In this document: in pieces, positions 9,162 through 17,055 of the stretch
How the letters are laid out: each line of letters begins with the position of its first letter
Numbering within the stretch: the stretch's first letter is position 1
DNA from: Phycisphaerae bacterium
GTDB taxonomy: Bacteria > Planctomycetota > Phycisphaerae > Sedimentisphaerales > Anaerobacaceae
Assembly (NCBI GenBank): GCA_012744475.1
Contig: JAAYBV010000097.1
Coordinates: 1-64,000 of the forward strand
Length of the DNA stretch: 64,000 nucleotides
Reading direction: 5' to 3'
The notes under the pieces: generated by a model
What the model was told of the DNA's origin: nothing
Databases searched by the model: none
The model's input: the letters and a program-made list of their open reading frames with translations, nothing else
Made by a program: the position numbers and the translations under genes

Positions 9162-10286
9162 ATGATTGTACCCTGGTGCGTTGATGTCCCCCAAGACCGT
9201 TGGCCGGTGGTCAACTGGCTGATCATCGCGGGAGCAGTGTGTGTTTTCGCGCTCCAGATTGCCGAGGCTGTTGAGGGGCGTCCCGACGCGGCCGCTGGGG
9301 CAGGCCCGCAGGCCATTGGCGGCATCGTGGGCGCTTTGATGCTGAACGGCTGGGGTCTCAGAGGACTCCTGGGGCACATGTGGGTTCATGGCGGCTTGCT
9401 TCATCTGCTCGGCAACATGTGGTTTCTCTGGATCTTCGGCAATGCCGTGTGCGCCAAGGTCGGCAATCTCCGTTACCTCCTCCTGTATGTCCTCCTGGGC
9501 GTCGCAGCCGGCGTCACTCACCTGCTGTTCGATTCGGATCCGGCCATCGGGGCCAGCGGCGCCATCAACGGCGTGGTCGGGATGTATCTGGTCCTGTTTT
9601 ACGAGAATGGCATCACCTGCTACTGGGCGCCGATTCTCATCTACTGGCGTCAGTTCACGGTGAGCAGTTTCTGGATGATCCTGATGTGGCTGATCTTCGA
9701 CATTTACGGCGCCGCTCGAGGCGGTTCCGGCGTGGCCTACTTCGCCCATCTCGGCGGTTTCGGCGCGGGCTTTGGCGTCGCCCTGTACATGTGCATGAAG
9801 GGCTGGATCACGATGGAGCGTTACGAGAAGTCCCTGTGGCAGTGGTGGCAGCAGCGCAAGGGCGGCCCCCCGGAGACGTCACTCGAAGCGGCCTTCCGCG
9901 CGGCGCGGCAGGAGGCATCGTTGCCGGCGTCTCCGGAATCGGTGTCACCGGCGCGGCCGCTCAAACCGGTTCCGCTGCTTTCCTTGAACAAGCGGCCGGC
10001 GTCAGACGGCCATGTGCACGTGACATGCGTCTGCAGCAAGTCCTTGCGCCTGTCGCGACAATACGCCGGCCAGACGGTGCGCTGTCCGGCCTGTGGAGCG
10101 GAGCTGACCGTCGGGCGTGACAGGCCGTCGGCCTCGCAGGGCGACGTGGTGACACCCGACGACGGCTTCATTCGCTTCGTCTGCAGGTGCGGAAGAAGGA
10201 TGAAGGTCCCGTCACGCTATGCCGGCCGGTCGGGCAAGTGTCCCCGGTGCGGTGTTCGTGTGACAATCCCGCGCGCCAGTCTGTGA
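9162..10286 (+). CDS. Rhomboid-family intramembrane serine protease with two C-terminal zinc ribbons
   Basis: 374 aa. The start is taken at the ATG at 9162; a GTG directly before it is an alternative. A polytopic rhomboid core spans residues about 15-215. The HLLGNMWFLWIFGN loop is present, the catalytic Ser is in GASGAIN (S132) and the His in FAHLGGF (H196), so it is probably active. The C-terminus carries two similar C-x-C...C-x2-C ribbons (CVCSKSLRLS...CPAC and CRCGRRMKV...CPRC), each with a YAG(Q/R) turn. This planctomycete-style ribbon pair may bind partners or zinc in the cytoplasm. Substrates are unknown. Confidence 0.9.
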   Translation: MIVPWCVDVPQDRWPVVNWLIIAGAVCVFALQIAEAVEGRPDAAAGAGPQAIGGIVGALMLNGWGLRGLLGHMWVHGGLLHLLGNMWFLWIFGNAVCAKVGNLRYLLLYVLLGVAAGVTHLLFDSDPAIGASGAINGVVGMYLVLFYENGITCYWAPILIYWRQFTVSSFWMILMWLIFDIYGAARGGSGVAYFAHLGGFGAGFGVALYMCMKGWITMERYEKSLWQWWQQRKGGPPETSLEAAFRAARQEASLPASPESVSPARPLKPVPLLSLNKRPASDGHVHVTCVCSKSLRLSRQYAGQTVRCPACGAELTVGRDRPSASQGDVVTPDDGFIRFVCRCGRRMKVPSRYAGRSGKCPRCGVRVTIPRASL

Positions 10287-10440
10287 CGCAAGCGGTCCAG
10301 CCGACGCAGACAAGTCCAAACACCATGCCAATCGGGCAAGCGCCAGGTTGGATTTCGGAAAGACAACTCGCACGCAGACAACCTCCCCATTTCCCCCAGC
10401 CTTCCTGTATCAGAATAAGTATTTTCCTCAATAGTTTTCG

Positions 10441-10470
10441 TTGCAGGGCGTCCTATATTCTCTTTATATT
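10441..10470 (+). promoter_or_regulatory. Candidate promoter for the PEP-CTERM gene leader
   Basis: TTGCAG, 17-18 nt, TTATAT/TATATT in a locally AT-rich stretch. It gives a leader of about 250 nt before the ATG at 10726. The 439-nt gap between the rhomboid and PEP-CTERM genes holds this promoter and the structured leader described in the next entries. Confidence 0.5.
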
Positions 10471-10571
10471 CCTTTCGGATGGGGTGGTGATGAATACACG
10501 TGTGGTTCTTCGCGCGGAGTTTCTGTGCATGGGCTCTATGCGAACACGGAGGCTGTGGAGATGAGGCAAGT

Positions 10572-10616
10572 CCGTTCGGGGTGAGGTCTACCCGAACGGG
10601 GGAATGGGGAGACCTC
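10572..10616 (+). promoter_or_regulatory. Predicted H-type pseudoknot in the PEP-CTERM leader
   Basis: CCGTTCGGG (10572-10580) pairs perfectly with CCCGAACGG (10591-10599). The enclosed loop contains GAGGTCT (10583-10589), which is perfectly complementary to AGACCTC (10610-10616) downstream, the geometry of an H-type pseudoknot. Short ORFs with ATG starts surround it (for example at 10491 and 10561). The arrangement suggests a riboswitch or translational control element. It matches no riboswitch family that I recognise. Confidence 0.45.
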
Positions 10617-10638
10617 GTGATAGTGGGGAGAAACCCTG

Positions 10639-10654
10639 AGAAAGGAGGTGCTCC
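10639..10654 (+). promoter_or_regulatory. Extended anti-16S (Shine-Dalgarno-like) sequence with no adjacent gene start
   Basis: AGAAAGGAGGTGCTCC matches the complement of the conserved 3' end of bacterial 16S rRNA at 15 of 16 positions. It lies about 70 nt upstream of the PEP-CTERM ATG, which has its own AAGGAG. Only tiny ORFs begin nearby. It could be a ribosome standby site, or the SD of a leader peptide. Confidence 0.45.
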
Positions 10655-10725
10655 GGGGGTTCCACGCATGTGAGGTAAGCTGACGGTTTCCACAGAGTCA
10701 CACACGGAGTGTAAGGAGACACAAG

Positions 10726-11454
10726 ATGAGACGGTTACCTGCAATACTGCCGGCGATGGCGCTGCTCGCCATCGTCGGAACGGCCAGTGGTGCGCTGACG
10801 CTTTCCAGCGTCGCCAGCACCTGGAGCGATCCTGTCCTTCAGCCCTTGGCCCCCCCAACGTCCCCCGGCACGGTGTTCGGGTATGACATGATACGCTGGG
10901 GAACGCCGGCGTCTCTGTACGGCAAGTCCGGCCTGGGCTTCAAGGGCGAGTTCCCCCCCGCCGCGGAAGTCTCGATCGACGAGGCATTCAAGGTGGGCAC
11001 CCTGTGGCACTACAACACGCCCATCGCTGTGAACAGCGGCATCACCTCGGTCAAGCTGAACCTGGCGCTGAACTTCCAGGGAACGCCGGTCAACACGTCC
11101 CTGACACTGGGCGTTTTGGAAACGGTCGGCCCCGGGGGCCAGCCTGCCGACACAATCAGCTTGCCGACCTCGTTCACTCCGATCGCCTTCGAGGTCGGGG
11201 GCGCGGACTACGAGTTGTGCGTGCTGGGTTTCGGCAACAGCCCCACCAGCATCATCCCTTCGTTCGACACACCGGAACCTGGTTGGAACCCGTGTGGGCA
11301 GTGCCCGGGCAACAATTCTACCTGCGTTCCCCTTTGGGCAAGAATCTGTCAGACACCCAATGGGACGCCGGTGATCCCGGCGCCGGGCGCCCTGATTCTG
11401 GGCAGCATCGGCGTTACTGCGGTGAGCTGGTTGCGCCGACGCCGAACGCTCTAA
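10726..11454 (+). CDS. PEP-CTERM sorting domain protein, THxN / choice-of-anchor K-like
   Basis: 242 aa with a signal peptide (cleavage near GTASGA). The start is fixed by AAGGAG 8 nt upstream of ATG 10726. The body has FGYDMIRWGTPAS, KSGLGF and GTLWHYNTPI, resembling the THxN / choice-of-anchor K families. The C-terminus has PAPGALILGSIGV followed by SWLRRRRTL, a PEP-CTERM-type sorting signal recognised by an exosortase. No exosortase gene is in the window. Such proteins are exported and may associate with exopolysaccharide. The long structured leader suggests post-transcriptional control. Confidence 0.85.
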   Translation: MRRLPAILPAMALLAIVGTASGALTLSSVASTWSDPVLQPLAPPTSPGTVFGYDMIRWGTPASLYGKSGLGFKGEFPPAAEVSIDEAFKVGTLWHYNTPIAVNSGITSVKLNLALNFQGTPVNTSLTLGVLETVGPGGQPADTISLPTSFTPIAFEVGGADYELCVLGFGNSPTSIIPSFDTPEPGWNPCGQCPGNNSTCVPLWARICQTPNGTPVIPAPGALILGSIGVTAVSWLRRRRTL

Positions 11455-11485
11455 AGCTCGGCACCTGAGGGGCGATACAATAATT

Positions 11486-11512
11486 GCCGGCCCGGAGTCG
11501 AACCGGGCCAGG
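11486..11512. terminator. Hairpin between convergent genes
   Basis: GGCCCGG pairs with CCGGGCC around AGTCGAA, with a GCC/GGC extension across a bulge. It lies in the 108-nt gap between the PEP-CTERM gene and the convergent thioester-protein gene. There is no T-tract, so terminator function is inferred from position. Confidence 0.45.
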
Positions 11513-11562
11513 CCGTGAGCGACCCGCAGCAGTACGCCTGGACTTGACGCCACAGTCCTCGT

Positions 11563-14500
11563 TTACTGCTGCGGGGCCGGCTCCACGATGATTTCATTTC
11601 CGCCGGCCTCGGCACGCACGTCCGGTTCATAATAGGAGTATGCCTGGCTGTCGGGAATTGTTGCGCGCACCGGGAAGCGGGCCTTGACCTGGAAGCGCAG
11701 GGTACGTTGCTCGCCTTGTTCCAGGCCGTCGAGATAGAAGATCACCTTGCGTCCGGCCACCTCGTACCGCGTGATGAGCCTCTCGGCGGCCAGGGCATCC
11801 AGCGTCTCGGTGACGGTGGAGAATCCTGTCGGCACCCCGACATCCACGATCATCATGCCCGTCGAATCCTTCGGCCCAGAGTACCGCACGGTTGCGGTCA
11901 CGTTGACGATGTCGTCGACTTCGACGTGATCGGCATCGTAGTTGACCTCCAGGGTCATGTCCTTGGCGACCAGATCATCGCGCAGCAGGACGTTGAACCG
12001 CCGCACCAGTTGGAATCGCACCTGCCCGGCGCCGACGGCGGCGATCTCCACGGCCGGCTGCACCGGCAGCTCCACCGTCTGAAGGACATCGAAGTTCGTG
12101 CTGTCCACGGTGAACTGGGCCAGCGTGTCCTGGCCGGGCGTTTTGGCAGTCACCGTCAGGTTCACGTTGCGGCTTTGACTGCGCGCCGCCATCATCAAGG
12201 CCTTGAGCCCCATGACCGTGTCCTGGGTGCTGCCGTAGCCACCGAGACTGTTGCGCTGGAGCGAGAGCCACTGGACCGCCTCATTCGCCTGCGGCCATTC
12301 CTTCCCGATCATCGCCAGCGCCGCATAGGCGGTCGTCTCGACCGGATGCGGCTGCCAGTGCAGACCGTCGGCGTCTCTGACGGACATCGCCAGCAGCCGG
12401 TCGAGCGCGGCGTCGGCGCCGGGGTCGCCCACCCGCGCCAGGGCCAGCGCCGCAATCGCCAGGGCATACGCATCGTCCGAGGCCGACGCGAGATTGTTCC
12501 GCAGATACTGCGTCGCCGCCCCCTGCACGTGCGGATCGGCCATGCCGTAGTCGGCCAGTGCGATCGTCACGAACGCGGTCAGGGCGTAGGTCCCCTGCAC
12601 CCCGCCGACCATCTCGCTGTGACAGACGAACCCCACCGGCGGCCATGACCCGTCGGCCGCCTGGTGCGAAGTGATCCACGCGGCCGCCTCCGCCAGCAGA
12701 CTCTCGTCGATCGTCGTCACCTCGCGGGCGGCGCTGAACGTGCCGAGCACGAACGCCGTCAGCCAGAGGCTGCCCTCGGCGTCGCTCTCGCCGAAGGCCG
12801 AGAACGAGCCATCCTGATGGCGGAATGTCAACTCCCGCTGATAGCCCACCGTGATAAAGTGCTCGGCCTTGGCCCGCACCTCGGGCGTGAGCTGGCCCGT
12901 CGCGTTGAGATAGCGGAGGATTTCCACGTCCGGGGCGAAGAAGATCATGTTCTGCTCGCCGCAGCCGTAGGGCATGCCAAGCAGGTCATCCACGCCGTTG
13001 ATGCTCTGGGCCACCAGACTGGGCGTGATGCTCAGCAGGAGCTTCTGCGAATCGGGCACGGCAAATTCCGGCATGTTCGCGTCGAGGACGACGGTTTCGC
13101 CCGCTCGAATCACGCCGTTGGCGACCCGTTCGCGCCGGGTGCCTTCCGGCTCCACCAGCACCTCCTTACGCACGGCGTCGGCCCGCCGGACCGAACGCAG
13201 GCGAACCTCCAGTGGATGCCGGCCGAGCTTCATCGGCTCGATGACGAACGAAACGCTGGACACAGAATTCACATTCACCAGCACCTGTTGCTCGCTGACG
13301 TCGAGCAGGGTGAACCAGTCGGCGTCCGCCATCTCCACGTAGACCACCTGAGGCTCGTCGAGGTAGTTGAACACCTGGATGCGAACCGGGAACTGCTCGC
13401 CCCGTGTCACCGCGTACGGCAGATCGGGCTCGCCGAAGAATTCCTGGAACACGCGGAGCGACGACTCGGTGACACCGAGCCCATTGTCGCTCGTCGAAAC
13501 GGCGTGAAGACGCCACGTCGTGATGCTGTCGGGCGCCGTCAGGTCCAGCGTCGCGGTCCCGTTGGGCTCGGTGAGCAGATCGGGCATCCACACCCACGTC
13601 TCGGGGAAGAACTGACGCACCCGATCGACTTCGGCCAGGCCGGTGTCCTTGTCATTGGACCCGGCCTCGCCTCCATCGCCACGTCGCACGACCGGCGCCA
13701 ACTGCCACCAGAGCCCATCGATCCGTTCGCCTTCCGGGACCTGGAGCCCGCTCGAAGTCACCACGGCAAGTCCGGCGTCCTCGAATACGTTGCGCGCGCC
13801 GTAGCTGTACGGTTGGTTGTGCGTCTCCGCCTGCGGCTCCATGAAACGCCGCTCCAGCTCGCGGAACACCTCCTGCATGTTGAGCCGGCCTTCGTTCAGC
13901 GCATAGACCGACTCGTCGACGATGGCCAGGCCGATCATCGACTGGACATCCGAACGGACGGAGACGCGAACCGGCTCGCCCGGTCCAACCTCTTCAGCGC
14001 TGACCCCCAAGGCCAGGCTGGCGGCGTGGTCCATCGTAACCTCGAACTCGATCGTGTCGGCGGAGATTTCGTTGTTCGGGTTGATCACATATGCCACCAC
14101 GCGGGCGGCCGGCACCATCTGCTGGGTCGCCTGGAACCGGATCGCCGACCCGGTCACCGCATCCGACCAGACGGTGCGTCCGTTGGCAAAGACATCGTAG
14201 TAGATCGTCGCGTTGTGCGTGCGAAAGACATCGATCGTGATCGTGTCACCCACGGCGACGGCATCGGTGGATTCGCGGCTCAGATGCAGGAAGCTGTCGC
14301 TGGGCGAGTACGTCGCATAGACGTACAACTCCGCCTGCCCACTCTCTTCGTCACCTCGAACCTCGCTCTTGAGCGTGGACCAGGAGGCCTTCTGCGGCGC
14401 CCTCAGGGTGATCGAAGTCGAGCCTTCGAACACCAGCGAATGGGCCTCCTTGGAAATCAGCTCGCCCGACTCGGCGTAGTACTCGCAGGTCAACTGCCCT

Positions 14501-15606
14501 GTCACGACAACGGGCACGCCGTCCGGCGTCTCGGCCACCGCCAGAACGTCATACGATTGGCCCGGCGTGAACGACCGCGATGAGGCGATAAGTCGGTTCT
14601 CGATTCCCGATGAGACGATCTTCAAGAGCCTGGTCGTCTTCTCCTGATGGTCCGACGTGTCGGTCACGATCACGTCGAGCTGCACGCTGCCGGCGCCCCC
14701 GGCTCCCGTGGTCCCGCTGACGTATTTGACTTCGGGCAGCGAGAACTCCGCGCGCCCCTCGGCCAGCGGCGCGGTGTAGCGGGCGTATTCCTCCCAGACG
14801 CCGACATAGCGACTGGCGCTGATCTGGACCGCCCCGTCGACAGGCTTGCCGAAGAAGTACGTCGCCGTGACGGTCCCGGGAATCTGTTCATCGGTGCGGA
14901 AGTAATCTCGCGGCGTATCGAGCTTGACCTCGAATCGCGGCAGCACATACTCTTCGACTCGCAGGTCGATGGTTCCCCGGCCGGCCCCCGATTCGGCGAC
15001 GATCTTCCACGTGCCATAGTTCAGCTCGCTGGCCAGATCGAGGTTGAACGGCGCGACACCGAAGGCGTTCGTCGTAAGGTCCTTGCGGAAGATCTTGACG
15101 CCCTTGCCGTCGGTGATCTGCACGGTCACGTCGGAGGCGGTCGGCCGCAGCTCGTTCGTCAACACCAGCACGCGGCCCTGGATCGTCTGGCCGGGCTTGT
15201 AGATCGGCTTGTCCGTTTCAATCAGCACGACCGGCATCCGGCGGATCATGATCTGGGTACTTAGGGGCGAATAATTACTCGCCTCTTCGGGGCCGTCAAC
15301 GGACGCCTCCAGGGTGTACGAGCCTTCTGCCACGTCGGGCGTGTCGAATCGGGCGACGAACCGCCCTGCCTCGTCGGTCTGTCCGGCGGCAAGGTCGATC
15401 CCCCCTTCGTGCGTCTTGATCCGAAGATCGACGTCGATCCCTGCCGACGACTGGCGTGCGTTCACCACCGTGATCGTCGCCGAGGCCGAAGCACCGGTAT
15501 ACAACGTCTTGGGGACGACCATCATCACATCGACGGTCCCGGCCTGAGCGACTGCCGCCAGGAGCCCCAGCACCAGAAGCCCCGCGAATTTCGTTTTCCA
15601 TGCCAT
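11563..15606 (-). CDS. Secreted alpha-2-macroglobulin / complement C3-like thioester protein
   Basis: 1347 aa from ATG 15606, 7 nt after AAGGAG (a second ATG lies directly upstream). The signal peptide ends near AVAQAG, without a lipobox. N-terminal MG domains include VLIETDKPIYKPGQTIQGRVL. A variable stretch about 630-690 occupies the bait/anaphylatoxin position. Next come FFPETWVWMPDL, TAPDSITTWRLHAVST and LPYAVTRGEQFPV. The thioester motif PYGCGEQNM lies near residue 878, and the helical TED follows. VCHSEMVGG lies about 115 residues later and matches the catalytic-His segment of C3. The C-terminal part resembles the A2M receptor-binding domain (YYEPDV). Known bacterial A2Ms are mostly larger YfhM-type lipoproteins beside pbpC; no pbpC is present here. 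Probable role: covalent trapping of proteases or tagging of surfaces outside the cell. Confidence 0.93.
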   Translation of the reverse strand: MAWKTKFAGLLVLGLLAAVAQAGTVDVMMVVPKTLYTGASASATITVVNARQSSAGIDVDLRIKTHEGGIDLAAGQTDEAGRFVARFDTPDVAEGSYTLEASVDGPEEASNYSPLSTQIMIRRMPVVLIETDKPIYKPGQTIQGRVLVLTNELRPTASDVTVQITDGKGVKIFRKDLTTNAFGVAPFNLDLASELNYGTWKIVAESGAGRGTIDLRVEEYVLPRFEVKLDTPRDYFRTDEQIPGTVTATYFFGKPVDGAVQISASRYVGVWEEYARYTAPLAEGRAEFSLPEVKYVSGTTGAGGAGSVQLDVIVTDTSDHQEKTTRLLKIVSSGIENRLIASSRSFTPGQSYDVLAVAETPDGVPVVVTGQLTCEYYAESGELISKEAHSLVFEGSTSITLRAPQKASWSTLKSEVRGDEESGQAELYVYATYSPSDSFLHLSRESTDAVAVGDTITIDVFRTHNATIYYDVFANGRTVWSDAVTGSAIRFQATQQMVPAARVVAYVINPNNEISADTIEFEVTMDHAASLALGVSAEEVGPGEPVRVSVRSDVQSMIGLAIVDESVYALNEGRLNMQEVFRELERRFMEPQAETHNQPYSYGARNVFEDAGLAVVTSSGLQVPEGERIDGLWWQLAPVVRRGDGGEAGSNDKDTGLAEVDRVRQFFPETWVWMPDLLTEPNGTATLDLTAPDSITTWRLHAVSTSDNGLGVTESSLRVFQEFFGEPDLPYAVTRGEQFPVRIQVFNYLDEPQVVYVEMADADWFTLLDVSEQQVLVNVNSVSSVSFVIEPMKLGRHPLEVRLRSVRRADAVRKEVLVEPEGTRRERVANGVIRAGETVVLDANMPEFAVPDSQKLLLSITPSLVAQSINGVDDLLGMPYGCGEQNMIFFAPDVEILRYLNATGQLTPEVRAKAEHFITVGYQRELTFRHQDGSFSAFGESDAEGSLWLTAFVLGTFSAAREVTTIDESLLAEAAAWITSHQAADGSWPPVGFVCHSEMVGGVQGTYALTAFVTIALADYGMADPHVQGAATQYLRNNLASASDDAYALAIAALALARVGDPGADAALDRLLAMSVRDADGLHWQPHPVETTAYAALAMIGKEWPQANEAVQWLSLQRNSLGGYGSTQDTVMGLKALMMAARSQSRNVNLTVTAKTPGQDTLAQFTVDSTNFDVLQTVELPVQPAVEIAAVGAGQVRFQLVRRFNVLLRDDLVAKDMTLEVNYDADHVEVDDIVNVTATVRYSGPKDSTGMMIVDVGVPTGFSTVTETLDALAAERLITRYEVAGRKVIFYLDGLEQGEQRTLRFQVKARFPVRATIPDSQAYSYYEPDVRAEAGGNEIIVEPAPQQ

Positions 15607-15709
15607 CATGCCGCTCCTTAGATTGGAATGAACAAATGGATGATAACCGTAAGTTCAGCACCTGCCCTCTCTTCGACCAGACGGAGGGCGTCTCTTTGGC
15701 TGATAGTAC

Positions 15710-15729
15710 GGGCGAATCATCATTCGCCC
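15710..15729. repeat. REP-like hairpin
   Basis: GGGCGAAT and ATTCGCCC form a perfect 8-bp stem around CATC, followed by CCTGCGG. Similar short palindromes are dispersed in many bacterial genomes. It lies in the 322-nt gap upstream of the thioester-protein gene. Nothing else clear was seen in that gap apart from low-similarity promoter-like sequences. Confidence 0.5.
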
Positions 15730-15928
15730 CTGCGGTTTGTGGAACCGCCGGCAGTGCTCCGAAATCCCTCAAGCCAGGCTGAGCTATCTCCGCAAGGTTT
15801 CCGAAGGTGCCGGTGCGATGACATGCGACAAAAGTATGATAGCGACAAGCACGGATATGATGGTCAATTCCGGCCGGCCTTCGAACCTTCATTCACTACG
15901 ATGATTTTATCGGAACGTGCGGCGCAGT

Positions 15929-16885
15929 TCAAGCTTTTTCGCCCAGGCCCGCAAAGAGCCGGCGGACGTACTCGGTGCTCCTGGCGAACGCCTCCAGGGG
16001 CGGCATAGTGTTGGGCGAGCCGTTTTCGATCGCCTGCTCCAGGACGATGTGCGGACGAACGCCCTCATGCCGCAGGGCATCGGCCAGGGCGCGGTAATCG
16101 ATGTCCCCGTCGCCAAACGCCTCGGTCCAGACGCCGCCAGCGGACTGACGCAGGTGCAACTCGCGGATGCGCCTGCCGTAGAGCCTGACGATGTCGAACA
16201 GGGCGACCTGCGAGTTGCCCGAGCCGCGATAGACCCAGTGGGCGTCGAGGCAGAGCGTCACGTTGGCCGGATCGGTGCCGAGCATCATGTGATGGAACTC
16301 GCGTGCGGCCTGCCGCAGCTCCATGTCGTGGTTGTGGTAGGCCAGCGTCAGGCCCAGCTTCTTCAATTCAGCCCCGAGCCGGTTCAGAGCGGCCGCCTGG
16401 ACCCTGAGCTGTTCGTCGTTCTTGTCCTGCGCGCCGCCCCAGGCGAGCGGGTTGGGATTGGTCACGACGATCCGCGCTCCGGCGTCCCGGGCCCTCGGAG
16501 CCACCGCCAGGATTTGGCGGATGCTCTCGTCGGCCCGGCCGGCCTCGTGCAGAAAGCTGTTGACGTAAAAGGACCGCATTCCCAGGCCGTGCTTCTTCAG
16601 CAGCGGCGCGAGGCGTTCGACCTGCGCGACGTCGCCGAACGATGGCTCGAACCCGTCGAGCCCACTGGCGGCCACCTCGGCCAGACCTTCTTCCAGCAAC
16701 TGGTCGAAGTTGCGCCCCTGCCGCTGATAGAACACGGTCCAGGAGTACGAGTTGCAGGCCACGTGCATCCGCTCGTCCTGGGCGCCCATCGCCGGACGGA
16801 CCGGAGCCGGCGAGAGTGCGAGTGCCCCTGTCGTCAGAACCGCATCCGCAAGAAATGTCCGCCGCGTTGTCAATCGAGCTGCCAT
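15929..16885 (-). CDS. Sugar phosphate isomerase/epimerase-like TIM barrel, Tat-exported
   Basis: 318 aa. The ATG at 16885 is preceded by a strong AAAGGAGGT. The N-terminus has TTRRTFLADA followed by a hydrophobic stretch and Ala-rich cleavage region, a Tat-type signal, so the mature enzyme is probably folded and exported. The body is the AP endonuclease 2 / xylose isomerase-like barrel: GLDGFEPSFGD, TLAYHNHDME, LCLDAHWVYRG, RELHLRQS, VLEQAIENG, with His, Asp and Glu at usual metal-binding positions. Exported relatives are common in planctomycete carbohydrate loci; the substrate is unknown. The divergent neighbour is a GH5-like hydrolase. Confidence 0.85.
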   Translation of the reverse strand: MAARLTTRRTFLADAVLTTGALALSPAPVRPAMGAQDERMHVACNSYSWTVFYQRQGRNFDQLLEEGLAEVAASGLDGFEPSFGDVAQVERLAPLLKKHGLGMRSFYVNSFLHEAGRADESIRQILAVAPRARDAGARIVVTNPNPLAWGGAQDKNDEQLRVQAAALNRLGAELKKLGLTLAYHNHDMELRQAAREFHHMMLGTDPANVTLCLDAHWVYRGSGNSQVALFDIVRLYGRRIRELHLRQSAGGVWTEAFGDGDIDYRALADALRHEGVRPHIVLEQAIENGSPNTMPPLEAFARSTEYVRRLFAGLGEKA

Positions 16886-17055
16886 GGTGCAAACCTCCTT
16901 TGCCCCAATCGGACTTGCCGTCTGAGTGCCATCCCTACAGACCGCGCACGCTGAGTATGCGGCCTTTGCCGGGCAAATGCAAGGGCCCTTCCGCGAAGGG
17001 ATGGGGCATGGTAGGCTGTGCCTCGTGAGAAGTCAGGGCTCAAGGAGAACATCGC

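Noticed and set aside
12664-14583. Long plus-strand open frame opposite the thioester-protein gene
   Set aside because: Its product is rich in Arg, His and Gly without domains, and the opposite strand encodes a full alpha-2-macroglobulin.
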